Assembly: GCA_938020505.1 (NCBI GenBank)
Contig: CALIHR010000052.1
Span: forward strand, 1-64,000
Length of the DNA stretch: 64,000 nt
Direction of reading: 5' to 3'
Source of the DNA: an uncultured Actinobaculum sp.
GTDB taxonomy: Bacteria; Actinomycetota; Actinomycetes; Actinomycetales; Actinomycetaceae
Both the position numbers and the translations under genes were made by a program. Below, piece by piece: positions 1-9,414 of the stretch (positions are counted from its first letter, which is position 1; each line of letters opens with the position of its first letter). The notes below the pieces were generated by a model, which worked only from the letters and a program-made list of their open reading frames with translations, was not told the origin of the DNA and did not search any database.

Positions 1-2
1 GC

Positions 3-500
3 TTCCCGGGTTCAGGCGGCTTCCCCGGCCCCGGCGGCGGAAACTACCCCGGCGCCGACGGGTACCCGGGCTCCGGCGGCGGATACCAGAGCCCCGGCGG
101 CTTTTCAGGTTCAGACGGTTACCCTGGCCCCGGCGGCGGAAACTACTCCGCCACGGGCGGCTACCCCGGCCCCGGCGGCGGATACCAGAGCCCCGGCGGG
201 CACGTCGGATTGGACAGCGGCCAGCAGTGCCAAGGCCAGTATTCGGGCGAAGCTTTCTCGGGGCCGCAGTCGGCGCAGTCGGCGGGCATGGCGGGAGCGG
301 GGAGCTCGTTTCAAGCTTTGGCGGCCGCGAACCAGACGCCCTCGGTCGCCGTTAGCCCGATGCCCTCGGTCGAGAGTGCGCCGGCCATGCTCATTCCAAG
401 CGCTCAGACCCCGCCGCACTCCCGCCCCGATTTCCCCTCGGGAGGCGCACAAGACGGACTCACGGTCCCCTTGAGCGTCCCAAAGACCGAGGTCCTCTAG
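3..500 (+). CDS. C-terminal part of a Gly/Pro/Tyr-rich protein (5' end outside window)
   Basis: The frame is open from the left edge to a TAG at 498-500, so only the 3' end is present. The first ~65 codons encode an imperfect repeat built on F/Y-P-G-x-G-G-G-x-Y and YQSPGG, visible as repeated 'ccccggcggcgga' in the DNA. A Ser/Ala/Gln-rich, probably disordered tail follows. No domain is visible in this part. Gly/Pro/Tyr-rich tails of this kind are common on actinobacterial membrane or cell-surface proteins, and the lemA product in this window has a similar G-Q-P-G-Y-G tail. Whether the missing N-terminus carries a LemA, TPM or other membrane domain cannot be seen. The gene is convergent with purA and separated from it by a strong hairpin. 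Confidence 0.6.
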   Translation, partial: FPGSGGFPGPGGGNYPGADGYPGSGGGYQSPGGFSGSDGYPGPGGGNYSATGGYPGPGGGYQSPGGHVGLDSGQQCQGQYSGEAFSGPQSAQSAGMAGAGSSFQALAAANQTPSVAVSPMPSVESAPAMLIPSAQTPPHSRPDFPSGGAQDGLTVPLSVPKTEVL

Positions 501-547
501 ACCCCAGACTCGAAAAAGGCGTTGACTCGAAGGGACTCCAGGCTCGG

Positions 548-580
548 AAGGGCGTTCACCCGATTGGGGTGAACGCCCTT
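548..580. terminator. Perfect 14-bp hairpin between convergent genes
   Basis: Two perfectly complementary 14-nt arms (548-561 and 567-580; core ggcgttcaccc / gggtgaacgcc) flank a 5-nt loop. The hairpin lies between the upstream gene's stop and the end of purA on the other strand. There is no long T-run on either side, but the symmetry and position fit a bidirectional terminator. Confidence 0.75.
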
Positions 581-627
581 GTCAACATGTCGCTTTGACG
601 TCCCTCCCAACAGCTCCTTGAAACCCT

Positions 628-1908
628 CTAAGCAAGCAGGCTTCGGCGCACGATCGTCTGGTCGCGTCCGGGCCCCACTCCGATGAGCGAGATCGGGCAG
701 CCCGCCAAGCCCTCGAGGGCCGAAACGTAACCCTGGGCTTCAATGGGCAGGTCCCGGAAGCCCCGGCAGAAGGAGATGTCCTCGTCCCATCCGGGAAACA
801 GCTCGTAGACCGGCTTGGCTCGCGCAAACTCGGCTTGAGTGACGGGGACGTCGTCGACGCGCACGCCGTCGATCTCGTATGCGACGCACACGGGAATCTC
901 CGCGAAACCGGCCAAAACGTCGAGCTTCGTCAGGACCAGGTCCGTCAGCCCGTTGACTCTGGCCGCGTAACGGGCCACCGGGACGTCGAACCATCCGCAG
1001 CGGCGCGGGCGCCCCGTCGTCGTCCCGAATTCGCCGCCGCTGAGCCGAAGCCGCTCGCCCGCCTCGTCGAGGAGCTCCGTCGGGAAGGGGCCCTCGCCCA
1101 CGCGGGTGACATACGCCTTGGCGATCCCCACAACGCGGTCGATGCGCGTGGGCCCCACGCCGGTTCCCGTACAGGCCCCGCCGGCCGTCGCGTTCGACGA
1201 CGTCACGAAAGGGTAGGTGCCGTGGTCGATGTCGAGCATCGTCGATTGCCCGCCTTCGAAGACCACCGTCTCTCCGGCGTCGAGGGCGGCGTTGACCTCG
1301 CGTCCGACGTCTGCGACCATCGGGTGCAGCCGTTCGGCGTAGCCGGAAAGCTCGGCGACAACCGCTTCGACATCGAGCTCCTCCCCCGCGCTTTCCAGAA
1401 GATCCCGCTTCTGTTCGACGGCGGCGCCCACGCGCTCGCGCAAAAGCTCGCGGTCGAAAACGTCTTGGATGCGAATGCCCAAACGCGACGCCTTGTCCGC
1501 GTAGGCCGGTCCGATCCCCCGACCCGTCGTGCCGATCCTGCGCGACCCCAGACTTCGCTCGCTAAGCGCGTCGAGGACCTTGCAAAAAGGTGTGATGACG
1601 TGCGCGTTGGCTGAAATCCGCAGCCTGGCGGCGTCGATTCCCCGCGATTCAAGCTCCGCGATCTCCTGGAAGAGAACGCCGAGATCCACCACCACCCCGT
1701 TGCCGATGACGGGAACGCACCCGGGCGAAAGAATCCCCGAGGGAAGCAGATGCAGCGCGAACTTCTCCCCATCGACCACCACTGTGTGGCCGGCGTTGTT
1801 GCCCCCGTTGAACTTGACCACGCACCGCGCCGCCGTTCCGAGCTGATCGGTCGCTTTCCCTTTGCCCTCGTCGCCCCATTGCGCTCCGAGAATGACGATT
1901 GCGGGCAT
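628..1908 (-). CDS. purA: Adenylosuccinate synthetase
   Basis: Cytosolic GTP-dependent enzyme joining IMP and aspartate to give adenylosuccinate, the first committed step of AMP synthesis. The predicted 426 residues match the usual family length. The N-terminus carries the P-loop signature with GDEGKGK at residues 12-18 (catalytic Asp13), followed by NGGNNAGHT ending at His41-Thr42, the second catalytic residue. The GTP-binding TKLDVL motif occurs near the C-terminus. The ATG at 1908 is preferred over longer upstream reading because GGAGGAAG sits directly upstream and the protein then begins at the conserved AIVILGAQWGDEG block. It is divergent from glgP across about 260 bp that must hold both promoters; no clear operator was recognised there. 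Confidence 0.97.
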   Translation of the reverse strand: MPAIVILGAQWGDEGKGKATDQLGTAARCVVKFNGGNNAGHTVVVDGEKFALHLLPSGILSPGCVPVIGNGVVVDLGVLFQEIAELESRGIDAARLRISANAHVITPFCKVLDALSERSLGSRRIGTTGRGIGPAYADKASRLGIRIQDVFDRELLRERVGAAVEQKRDLLESAGEELDVEAVVAELSGYAERLHPMVADVGREVNAALDAGETVVFEGGQSTMLDIDHGTYPFVTSSNATAGGACTGTGVGPTRIDRVVGIAKAYVTRVGEGPFPTELLDEAGERLRLSGGEFGTTTGRPRRCGWFDVPVARYAARVNGLTDLVLTKLDVLAGFAEIPVCVAYEIDGVRVDDVPVTQAEFARAKPVYELFPGWDEDISFCRGFRDLPIEAQGYVSALEGLAGCPISLIGVGPGRDQTIVRRSLLA

Positions 1909-2170
1909 AACTTCCTCCGTTTGCCTCAAACTACGTAAAGGGATACCCGCTTTACGTCCCAAGCATAGGCAATGACCGCCCGCCGTGCACGGTCCGCTCC
2001 GGCGCAATCGTCGCATTTGCCACAAAAGTGGGCGAGCATTCTGCGCCCGGCACCCTGTAGTCTTGATGTGACGTGCATGACGCGACGACGCCTGCCCGGT
2101 GTCATCGCCATTGCCCGGCGCCAGCCATCGGCCGGGGTTCACAGCGTCCTTTAAGTTCGCAAGGAGAATC

Positions 2171-4537
2171 ATGTCGACCGACCTGACGCAGCCGCTGGCC
2201 GCATTCGTCCGCGCCGCCTCCGGCAAAACCACCCGCAACTCGACCGAGATGGAGTTCTGGACGGGCCTTTCCAGCCTCGTCGTCGAGCGTATAGCGGACG
2301 CCTGGCACGCTACGTACCGTGCCTACGAACCCGGCCGGCAAGCGGCCTACTTTTCCGCGGAGTTCCTCGAAGGCCGCGCCCTGCTCAACAATCTCGTCAA
2401 TCTGGGGATGCTCGACGACGCCCGCGCCGCCCTCGAAGCCCACGGCCAGAGCCTCAGCGACATCCTCGAGGCCGAATCCGACGCCGCCCTGGGCAACGGC
2501 GGCCTGGGCCGCCTGGCCGCATGTTTCCTGGATTCCTGCGCGACGATGGACCTCCCGGTGACGGGCTACGGAATCCTCTACCGCTACGGGCTCTTCAAGC
2601 AGACGATCGACGACGGCTTCCAGAACGAGCATCCCGACCCCTGGATGGAGGAGGGCTATCCCTTCGTCATCCGCCACGAGGAAGCCTCCAAGTACGTCCA
2701 TTTCGCCGACATGGACGTGCGCGCGGTGCCCTACGACATGCCGATCACCGGCTACGGGACGAAGAACGTCAACACGCTTCGCCTGTGGAAGTCCGAGCCC
2801 ATCGAAGAGTTCGACTACGACGCCTTCAACTCCCAGCGTTTCACCGACGCGATCATCGAGCGCGAGCGCGTGGCCGACCTGTGCCGCGTCCTCTATCCGA
2901 ACGACACGACCTACGAAGGCAAGGTCCTGCGCGTGCGCCAGCAGTACTTCTTCGTTTCGGCGTCGTTGCAGACGATGGTCGACACCTACATCCGAAACCA
3001 CGGAGAGGATCTGCGCAGCTTCGGCGAATACAACTCGATCCAGCTCAATGACACGCATCCCGTGCTGGCCATTCCCGAGCTCATGCGCCTGCTCCTGGAC
3101 GAGCACGGCATGACGTGGGAGGACGCGTGGAAGGTCGTGCAAAGCACCTTCGCCTACACCAACCACACGGTTCTCGCCGAGGCCCTCGAAACGTGGGAGA
3201 CCTCGATTTTCCAGCAGATCTTCCCGCGCATCATGGAGATCATCGCCGAAATCGACCGCCGATTCCGCATCGAGCTTGCCGACAAGGGCTATGACCAGGG
3301 CAAGATCGACTACATGGCGCCTCTCTCCGGAGGGCGCGTGCACATGGCGTGGATCGCCTGCTATGCGTCGTATTCGATCAACGGCGTCGCGGCGATCCAC
3401 ACCGACATCCTCAAGCGCGACACCCTCCACGACTGGCACGACATCTGGCCCGAGAAGTTCAACAACAAGACGAACGGCGTGACACAGCGCCGCTGGCTCA
3501 ACGCCTGCAACCCGGGCCTGGCCGCGCTGCTGACCGAGAAGCTCGGCTCAGACGCCTGGGTTCGCGACCTCGCGAAGCTTCTTGACCTCGAGGCCAAGGG
3601 CGACGACGCGCTGTACGAGCGGCTCAACGAGATCAAGCGCGAGAACAAGGTGCGCTTCGCCGAGTGGCTGGAGAAGCGCCAGGGCGACTCGATTCCGATC
3701 GACGCCGTCTACGACGTGCAGATCAAGCGCCTGCACGAGTACAAGCGCCAGCTCCTCAACGCCATGTACATCCTCGATCTGTACTACCGGATCAAGGCCG
3801 ACCCCGGCATGGACGTCGTCCCGCGCGTCTTCATCTTCGGCGCCAAGGCCGCCCCCGGATACAAGCGGGCGAAGGCCATCATCAAGTTCATCAACGAAGT
3901 CGGCCGGGTCGTCAACAACGACCCCGACACGAAGGACCTCATCCGCGTCGTTTTCGTCGAGAACTACAACGTGACGCCCGCCGAGTACATCATCCCCGCC
4001 GCCGACGTCTCCGAGCAGATCTCGATGGCCGGAAAAGAGGCCTCGGGAACGTCGAACATGAAGTTCATGATGAACGGCGCTCTCACGCTCGGCACGCTCG
4101 ACGGCGCCAACGTGGAGATCGCCCAGGCCGTCGGCGAGGACAACGCCTACATCTTCGGCGCCCGCGAGGAGGAGCTCCCCGAGCTTCGCCGCAACTACGA
4201 CCCCCGCCACCAATACGAGACGGTCCCGGGGCTCAAGCGCGTCATGGACGCCTTCGTCGACGGCACCCTCAACGACGGCGGGTCGGGCGACTTCCACGAT
4301 TTGCGGGCCTCGCTGATCGACGGCTCGTCGTGGGACAAACCCGACACCTACTACCTGCTGGGCGACTTCGAGTCCTATCGCGAGGCCCGCGACCGCATGG
4401 CCGAGGATTACCGCGACCGCAAGGAATGGGCGCGCAAATGCTGGGTCAACATCTGCCGTTCGGGCATCTTCAGCTCCGACAGGACGATCGGCGACTACGC
4501 CCGCGAAGTCTGGAAGATCGAACCGGAGTCCATCTGA
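2171..4537 (+). CDS. glgP: Glycogen/maltodextrin phosphorylase
   Basis: PLP-dependent GT35 phosphorylase releasing glucose-1-phosphate from alpha-1,4-glucan ends. It is 788 residues long, normal for bacterial members. The PLP-lysine block EASGTSNMKFMMNG is intact, with Lys631 as the expected Schiff-base residue. Conserved GNGGLGRLAACFLDS near residue 105 and RIKRLHEYKRQ-type (here QIKRLHEYKRQLLN) sequences confirm the family. The ATG at 2171 is preceded by AAGGAG at 2161-2166; longer upstream reading has no such signal. It is divergent from purA and followed by a stem-loop terminator, so it is probably monocistronic. A short duplication of 'aaccggagtcc' spans the stop codon. Confidence 0.97.
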   Translation: MSTDLTQPLAAFVRAASGKTTRNSTEMEFWTGLSSLVVERIADAWHATYRAYEPGRQAAYFSAEFLEGRALLNNLVNLGMLDDARAALEAHGQSLSDILEAESDAALGNGGLGRLAACFLDSCATMDLPVTGYGILYRYGLFKQTIDDGFQNEHPDPWMEEGYPFVIRHEEASKYVHFADMDVRAVPYDMPITGYGTKNVNTLRLWKSEPIEEFDYDAFNSQRFTDAIIERERVADLCRVLYPNDTTYEGKVLRVRQQYFFVSASLQTMVDTYIRNHGEDLRSFGEYNSIQLNDTHPVLAIPELMRLLLDEHGMTWEDAWKVVQSTFAYTNHTVLAEALETWETSIFQQIFPRIMEIIAEIDRRFRIELADKGYDQGKIDYMAPLSGGRVHMAWIACYASYSINGVAAIHTDILKRDTLHDWHDIWPEKFNNKTNGVTQRRWLNACNPGLAALLTEKLGSDAWVRDLAKLLDLEAKGDDALYERLNEIKRENKVRFAEWLEKRQGDSIPIDAVYDVQIKRLHEYKRQLLNAMYILDLYYRIKADPGMDVVPRVFIFGAKAAPGYKRAKAIIKFINEVGRVVNNDPDTKDLIRVVFVENYNVTPAEYIIPAADVSEQISMAGKEASGTSNMKFMMNGALTLGTLDGANVEIAQAVGEDNAYIFGAREEELPELRRNYDPRHQYETVPGLKRVMDAFVDGTLNDGGSGDFHDLRASLIDGSSWDKPDTYYLLGDFESYREARDRMAEDYRDRKEWARKCWVNICRSGIFSSDRTIGDYAREVWKIEPESI

Positions 4538-4648
4538 ACATCTGAACGTTCTCGAACCGGAGTCCGTCTGGCCTTTCCGGAATCGAGCAGCCTGCCGCCC
4601 AGAACGTCTCGGATTAGCCCGACGACGCCGGCGGCGCCTTTCTGACGC

Positions 4649-4702
4649 GTATGTGATCTCATGATGAGCACTGGGGTGCGACTCATGAGATCACGTACTT
4701 TT
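4649..4702 (+). terminator. Stem-loop with T-tail after glgP
   Basis: The left arm (4649-4668, gtatgtgatctcatga plus a bulged end) pairs with 4682-4698 (ctcatgagatcacgtac), with one G-T wobble and one bulge. TTTT follows at 4699-4702. It sits about 110 bp after glgP and before the next promoter, so it most likely terminates glgP. An operator role for the following sugar operon is possible but less likely. Confidence 0.6.
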
Positions 4703-4908
4703 CGCGGTCTCTGCTGCGTCTTACGCAATCTCGGTGACCGTCTTCGCACCTTTTCCCCAAAAGGAGAACCCTGTTTCTGTAACGTCTGTGCAAAAATTTT
4801 CATAACTGCCTCCACTTGTGATAGAAAATGGGTACGCTCGGCTCTCACCGAGCAACGCACACCCCGACGGCGGGACTGTCTCGCCGGTTTGTCCAAAGGA
4901 GGGCATTC

Positions 4909-6252
4909 ATGCGTCGCACCACAAGCATCGTGGCCGCCGTGGCGGCGGCTGCGGTTTCTCTCGGAGGCCTCGCGGCCTGCTCGAGCAGCTCTGACAAGAA
5001 AGACGACGGCAAAGCCTCTGTCTACTATCTCAACTTCAAACCCGAAGCTGAGAAGGCCTGGAAGAAAGTCGCGGCAGAATACAAGAAGAAGACGGGCGTC
5101 GAGGTCAAGATCCGCACCGCGGCGGCCGGAAACTACGAGCAAACGCTCAAGACGGAAATCAACAAGTCTGACGCGCCGACCCTCTTCAACGTCAACGGCC
5201 CCATCGGCCTGAAGAACTGGGAGAAGTACGTCTCCGACCTGAGCGACGAGAAGTTCACCAAGCATCTGACGAAGAAAGATCTGGCGCTCAAGGGCGAAGA
5301 CGGCAAGGTCTACGGCGTGCCCTTCACCACCGAGGGCTATGGAATCGTCTACAACGACGCCATCATGAAGAAGTACTTCGCCCTGCCCGACGCCAAGGCG
5401 AAGTCGGTCGACGAGATCAAGGGCTTCGACAAGCTCAAGGAAGTCGCCGAAGACATGCAGGCCAAGAAGGACCAGCTCGGCATCAAGGGCGTGTTCGCTT
5501 CGACGTCGCTCGCTTCCGGGGAGGACTGGCGCTGGCATACCCACCTGGCCAACTACCCCCTCCATTACGAGTTGAAGGACGCCAAGGTCAAGGACACCGA
5601 CACCCTCAAGGGAACCTACCTCGACAACTACAAGAAGATCTTCGACCTGTACCTGAAGAACTCGACGGTTTCGCCTTCGGAAGCGAGCAACAAGTCCGTT
5701 TCCGACTCGATGTCCGAGTTCGCCCGCGGCCAGGCCGCCATGGTCCAGAACGGCAACTGGGCCTGGGAGCAGATCAAGGGCGACAAGGGCAACGTCGTCA
5801 AGCCTGAGGACGTTCGTTTCCTCCCGATCTACACGGGAGTCAAAGGCGAGGAGAAGAACGGCATCGCGATCGGAACGGAGAACTACCTCGCCCTCAACAA
5901 CAAGGCGTCCGAATCCGACAAGAAGGCCTCGATCGACTTCGTCAATTGGCTCTACACCACAAAGGAAGGCGCCAAGCTGGTCTCCGAGGACCTCGGCTTC
6001 ATCGCGCCTTTTGACACCTTCGCCTCCCAGAGCCCGTCCGATCCGCTCGGCAAGGAAGTGGTCAAGTACATCAACAACAAGGACCTCGATCCCGTGACCT
6101 GGGACTTCACGGTCTTCCCGTCAGAAGACTACAAGAAGCAGCTCGGCTCGCACCTCCAGCAGTACGCCGCCGGCAAGGAAGAGTGGTCCGACGTCGCCAA
6201 GTACTTTACTTCCGAATGGAAGAAGGGCAAGGAACAGAACAAGGACAGCTAG
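4909..6252 (+). CDS. Sugar ABC transporter substrate-binding lipoprotein (family 1)
   Basis: Extracellular lipid-anchored binding protein of a CUT1-type sugar importer. The 447-residue protein opens with RR, a hydrophobic stretch and an LAAC lipobox, then a lysine-rich mature domain typical of family 1 solute-binding proteins (MalE/UgpB fold). The ATG at 4909 follows AAAGGAGGG at 4896-4903. It heads an operon with two permease genes and a DUF624 gene. A GC-rich hairpin lies just after its stop, which usually lets the binding protein be made in excess over the membrane subunits. The exact sugar cannot be read; glgP next door hints at an alpha-glucoside, but that is inference. Confidence 0.92.
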   Translation: MRRTTSIVAAVAAAAVSLGGLAACSSSSDKKDDGKASVYYLNFKPEAEKAWKKVAAEYKKKTGVEVKIRTAAAGNYEQTLKTEINKSDAPTLFNVNGPIGLKNWEKYVSDLSDEKFTKHLTKKDLALKGEDGKVYGVPFTTEGYGIVYNDAIMKKYFALPDAKAKSVDEIKGFDKLKEVAEDMQAKKDQLGIKGVFASTSLASGEDWRWHTHLANYPLHYELKDAKVKDTDTLKGTYLDNYKKIFDLYLKNSTVSPSEASNKSVSDSMSEFARGQAAMVQNGNWAWEQIKGDKGNVVKPEDVRFLPIYTGVKGEEKNGIAIGTENYLALNNKASESDKKASIDFVNWLYTTKEGAKLVSEDLGFIAPFDTFASQSPSDPLGKEVVKYINNKDLDPVTWDFTVFPSEDYKKQLGSHLQQYAAGKEEWSDVAKYFTSEWKKGKEQNKDS

Positions 6253-6258
6253 CGCACG

Positions 6259-6290
6259 GGCGGGCCGACGCCGCCCCGGCTCGGCCCGCC
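6259..6290 (+). promoter_or_regulatory. Hairpin between binding-protein and permease genes
   Basis: Perfect 10-bp arms ggcgggccga (6259-6268) and tcggcccgcc (6281-6290) flank a 12-nt loop, 6 nt after the binding-protein stop. No T-run follows, so it is more likely a transcript-stabilising or partial attenuator element than a full terminator. The rest of the 273-bp gap shows no gene. Confidence 0.55.
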
Positions 6291-6525
6291 TCCCCACAGC
6301 GCAACGCGAGCGCCGTGGCGAACCCGCGCAAGGAGATACGCGGCGGCGTCGGCCCTCCGTCGCTTCGACGCAGCGAAGGAGCCGCAGGCGCACGCACGGA
6401 CGTCTCATCGCACTCGCCTGCGGAGCGGCAGTCCCGCAATCTCTGTAAAGTAAGAGGACGCCCAATCCTTGCAAGGCAAGGGCACGCCGCCGGCTCGTCG
6501 CCACACTTCTTTTTGGAGACCGATC

Positions 6526-7374
6526 ATGACCAGATCCTTGAAGAAATACTTCCCGGTCTTCACCGGGCCCACACTCATCGCTTTCACCATCGCCTTCCTC
6601 ATCCCCTTCGTGGTGGGCGTCTACCTATCCTTCAACAAGTTCACTGCCATCGACGACGCCGAATGGGTGGGTCTGAAGAACTACGCCGCCGCCTTCTCTG
6701 AAAGATCGCACTTCGTCGAAGCTTTGACTTTCACGGCCATGGTCACGGCGGTGGCCATCGTCACGGTCAACATAGGCGCATTCGCACTCGCCTACATGCT
6801 CACCCGCAAGCTCCGCGGAACCAACGTGTTTCGAACCGTTTTCTTCCTGCCAAACCTCATCGGCGGCTTGGTGCTCGGGTATACGTGGCAGACGATGCTC
6901 AACGCCATCATCAACCGTTTCGCCGAAGGGTCAATCCAAGACGATTGGAGGTACGGGTTCGCGGGCCTCGTCTTGCTGACCAGCTGGCAGATGATGGGCT
7001 ACATGATGATCATCTACATCGCGGGCTTGCAGAACGTTCCGCCCGAGCTCATTGAGGCCGCGCAGATCGACGGCGCTTCCAAATGGCAGACGATGAGGTC
7101 CGTGACCCTGCCGATCATGATGCCTTCGATCACCATCTGCACGTTCCTGACGCTTGCCAACACGTTCAAGATGTACGACCAGAACCTCGCCCTGACGGAC
7201 GGCAAGCCCTACAAGGAGACCCAGATGGCTGCCCTCAACATCTTCAAGAGGATGTTCGACATTCGCAACGGCGAGGGCACAGCGCAAGCCATGGCCGTCA
7301 TTTTCTTCATCGTCGTCGCCGTCATCGCCTTCATTCAGTTGCGCGTCACCCGTTCGAAGGAGGTCGACCAGTGA
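6526..7374 (+). CDS. Sugar ABC transporter permease (MalF-like)
   Basis: Integral membrane subunit of the importer (282 residues, about six membrane helices, BPD_transp_1 domain). The EAA-type loop that docks the ATPase is visible as ELIEAAQIDGASKWQTMRSV. The ATG at 6526 has GGAGA at 6515-6519. Its TGA overlaps the GTG start of the next permease by 4 bp, so the two are translationally coupled. No ATPase gene is present in the operon. Confidence 0.93.
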   Translation: MTRSLKKYFPVFTGPTLIAFTIAFLIPFVVGVYLSFNKFTAIDDAEWVGLKNYAAAFSERSHFVEALTFTAMVTAVAIVTVNIGAFALAYMLTRKLRGTNVFRTVFFLPNLIGGLVLGYTWQTMLNAIINRFAEGSIQDDWRYGFAGLVLLTSWQMMGYMMIIYIAGLQNVPPELIEAAQIDGASKWQTMRSVTLPIMMPSITICTFLTLANTFKMYDQNLALTDGKPYKETQMAALNIFKRMFDIRNGEGTAQAMAVIFFIVVAVIAFIQLRVTRSKEVDQ

Positions 7375-8402
7375 GCGCCACCGACAACGACGCCGCACGT
7401 TCGGCGTCGAGCACCGCAAACACCCAGTCCGACGTCGCCTCCGGCGCCGTCGCAGCCGAAGCGGCGCACACAGCGTCCGGCGCGGCAGGCACCCCGTCCG
7501 ACTCCGAACGTCCCGACTCCAAGGCCTCGGCAGCCGCGAAAACGCCGATGCCCACGATCTCGCGTTCGCGTTTCTCCCCGGGCAGGGCGGTTCTCACGCT
7601 TTTCCTGACGCTGCTTTCGCTTCTGTGGCTCATTCCGCTCGCGTTCATCTTGATCAACTCGTTCAAGGGCAAGCTGTTCATCTCGGAAAGCCCTTTCGCG
7701 CTTCCGGACGGAAAGTCGAGCGTGGGTCTGAACAATTACACGAAGACCCTCGGGGACGAGAACTTCGGCCAGGCGATCTTGTGGTCGCTGTTCATCACGG
7801 TGGCCTCAGTGGCCGTGATCGTCTTCTTCTGCGCGATGACGGCCTACTACATCACCCGCGTGAAGACGTGGTGGACGTCGGTGATCTACTATCTTTTCGC
7901 CTTCTCGATGATCGTGCCGTTCCAGATGGTCATGTTTCCGACGTCGAGCATCGCCGACAGGTTAGGGCTGGCAACCCCCTGGGGAATGGTGTTGCTTTAC
8001 CTCGGATTCGGCGGGGGCCTTTCGGTATTCCTCTTCTCCGGCTTCGTCAAGTCGATCCCGCTGGAGATCGAGGAGGCCAGCTACATCGACGGCTGTTCGC
8101 CGCTGCAAAACTACTTCCGCGTGGTCATGCCGCTGCTCAAGCCGACGGCAGTCACCGTGGCCATTCTCAACACGATGTGGGTGTGGAACGACTTCCTCCT
8201 CCCCTACCTGGTCATCGGCAGCGACGAGCGCTACAAGACGATCCCGATCGTCATCCAAGGAATGATCGGAACGAACGGGAACAAGGACCTCGGGGCGCAG
8301 ATGGCGGTGCTGGTCATGGCCGTCATCCCGATCGTCGTCTTCTACCTGGCCTGCCAGAAGTACATCGTCGAGGGCGTGGCCGCGGGCGCGGTCAAGGGCT
8401 GA
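7371..8402 (+). CDS. Sugar ABC transporter permease (MalG-like)
   Basis: Second membrane subunit, 343 residues, with an EAA loop (EIEEASYIDGCSPLQNYF) and CUT1 permease topology. The GTG at 7371 overlaps the stop of the upstream gene by 4 bp and has AAGGAGG at 7357-7363. About 60 residues at the N-terminus are Ala/Ser/Thr-rich and low-complexity, an extension not needed for the fold. It partners the preceding permease and binding protein. Confidence 0.93.
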   Translation: MSATDNDAARSASSTANTQSDVASGAVAAEAAHTASGAAGTPSDSERPDSKASAAAKTPMPTISRSRFSPGRAVLTLFLTLLSLLWLIPLAFILINSFKGKLFISESPFALPDGKSSVGLNNYTKTLGDENFGQAILWSLFITVASVAVIVFFCAMTAYYITRVKTWWTSVIYYLFAFSMIVPFQMVMFPTSSIADRLGLATPWGMVLLYLGFGGGLSVFLFSGFVKSIPLEIEEASYIDGCSPLQNYFRVVMPLLKPTAVTVAILNTMWVWNDFLLPYLVIGSDERYKTIPIVIQGMIGTNGNKDLGAQMAVLVMAVIPIVVFYLACQKYIVEGVAAGAVKG

Positions 8403-8415
8403 GCCGCGCGGTCGC

Positions 8416-9051
8416 ATGGGCGTCCTGTCTCCCGACTCGAAGTTCTATCGAGGCTTGTCGACGGCGACCGATCTGGTCATCGTCAATCTGCTGACGCTCG
8501 CCGCCTCCATTCCCGTGGTGACGGCGGGCGCGGCGCTCACGGCATGCGCTCGGGTCTGCGGCGAGACGGTCCGCGAGGAGGACGGCTACCTCGTGCGCAC
8601 ATGGTGGGCCGCCTTCCGCAAGAATCTGGTTCAGTCAATGGGCTGGTGGATTCCGTGCGCGATCCTCCTCTGCGCAGGCGCGGCCGAGAGCTGGCTCCTT
8701 TCGGGCATCGGCGACTCTCGCTTGGCCGGCGGCCTGAACGGCCTGCTCATCGTGGGGCTCGCCGCCGTGCTGGGCGTGCTCAGCTGGATAGCGCCGCTCC
8801 AAGCGTTCTTCGAGAACACGGCAATCGGCCACGTGGGGAACGCCGCAGTGCTTGCGGGCGGTTATCTGTGGCGCACGCTGGCCAATGTCGCGGTGGCTCT
8901 CGCTCCGTTGGCCGTCTTTCTCGCGATTCCGCGGGCGCGCATGGCCGCGGTCTGGTTCGTTGCGATCATCGGCTTCGCGTTCACGGCGTACATGCAAGCC
9001 ATCATCGAGAAGGCCGCGCTGGACAAGCTGCTCGAGGCGGCCCGCGACTAG
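8416..9051 (+). CDS. DUF624 (YesL-like) membrane protein
   Basis: A 211-residue protein with several hydrophobic segments. It begins with the typical DUF624 pattern, in which an aromatic/soluble start leads into a helix (VIVNLLTLAASIPVVTAG), followed by W-rich AFRKNLVQSMGWW. Members of this family are commonly encoded beside CUT1 sugar importers; their molecular role is unknown. It begins 13 bp after the second permease and is the last gene of the operon. Confidence 0.82.
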   Translation: MGVLSPDSKFYRGLSTATDLVIVNLLTLAASIPVVTAGAALTACARVCGETVREEDGYLVRTWWAAFRKNLVQSMGWWIPCAILLCAGAAESWLLSGIGDSRLAGGLNGLLIVGLAAVLGVLSWIAPLQAFFENTAIGHVGNAAVLAGGYLWRTLANVAVALAPLAVFLAIPRARMAAVWFVAIIGFAFTAYMQAIIEKAALDKLLEAARD

Positions 9052-9114
9052 GAGCTTCCGGTTCTGGGGCAGTAGCGGCTGGCCGCAGCACACAAATCAA
9101 AGGCAACAGAACGA

Positions 9115-9204
9115 CGTCGGGGCGGTGTCGGGGTGCCGTAAGTCGCGTCGGGGCGGCGTCGGGGCGCAGCAGTCACGTCGAGGCGGCGCCGGGGCGACAT
9201 AAGA
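9115..9204. repeat. Three imperfect ~30-bp tandem repeats
   Basis: Units beginning 'cgtcgg/aggcgg' start at 9115, 9146 and 9176 (periods 31 and 30 bp) and diverge toward their ends. They carry no spacer-like unique sequence, so they are not CRISPR. Confidence 0.6.
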
Positions 9205-9259
9205 GCGGCCGTTAGGGACGCAACGGCGACGTCAGCACAGAATAGGGGCGCGTCGGGCA

Positions 9260-9414
9260 CGAAAAGTACCTCGTGCATGATAACGACCATTCAGGGGCAC
9301 TTCGCGACCATTTTTACTCGATGGTCTTCATGAAAAGTACCCCCGCGCATGATAATGGCCATTTTGAGGTCCTGATCTTGCACCAAAGAACTTTTCATGG
9401 CAGGTACTTTTCAT
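9260..9414. repeat. Interspersed GAAAAGTACC / GGTACTTTTC motif copies
   Basis: Two direct ~30-bp copies, starting at 9260 and 9331, share gaaaagtacc, gcatgataa and ccat. An inverted copy, ggtacttttcatg, lies at 9403-9415 and a partial aacttttcatgg just before it. The arrangement could be a small degenerate mobile or REP-like element, or a regulator-binding cluster. Confidence 0.5.
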
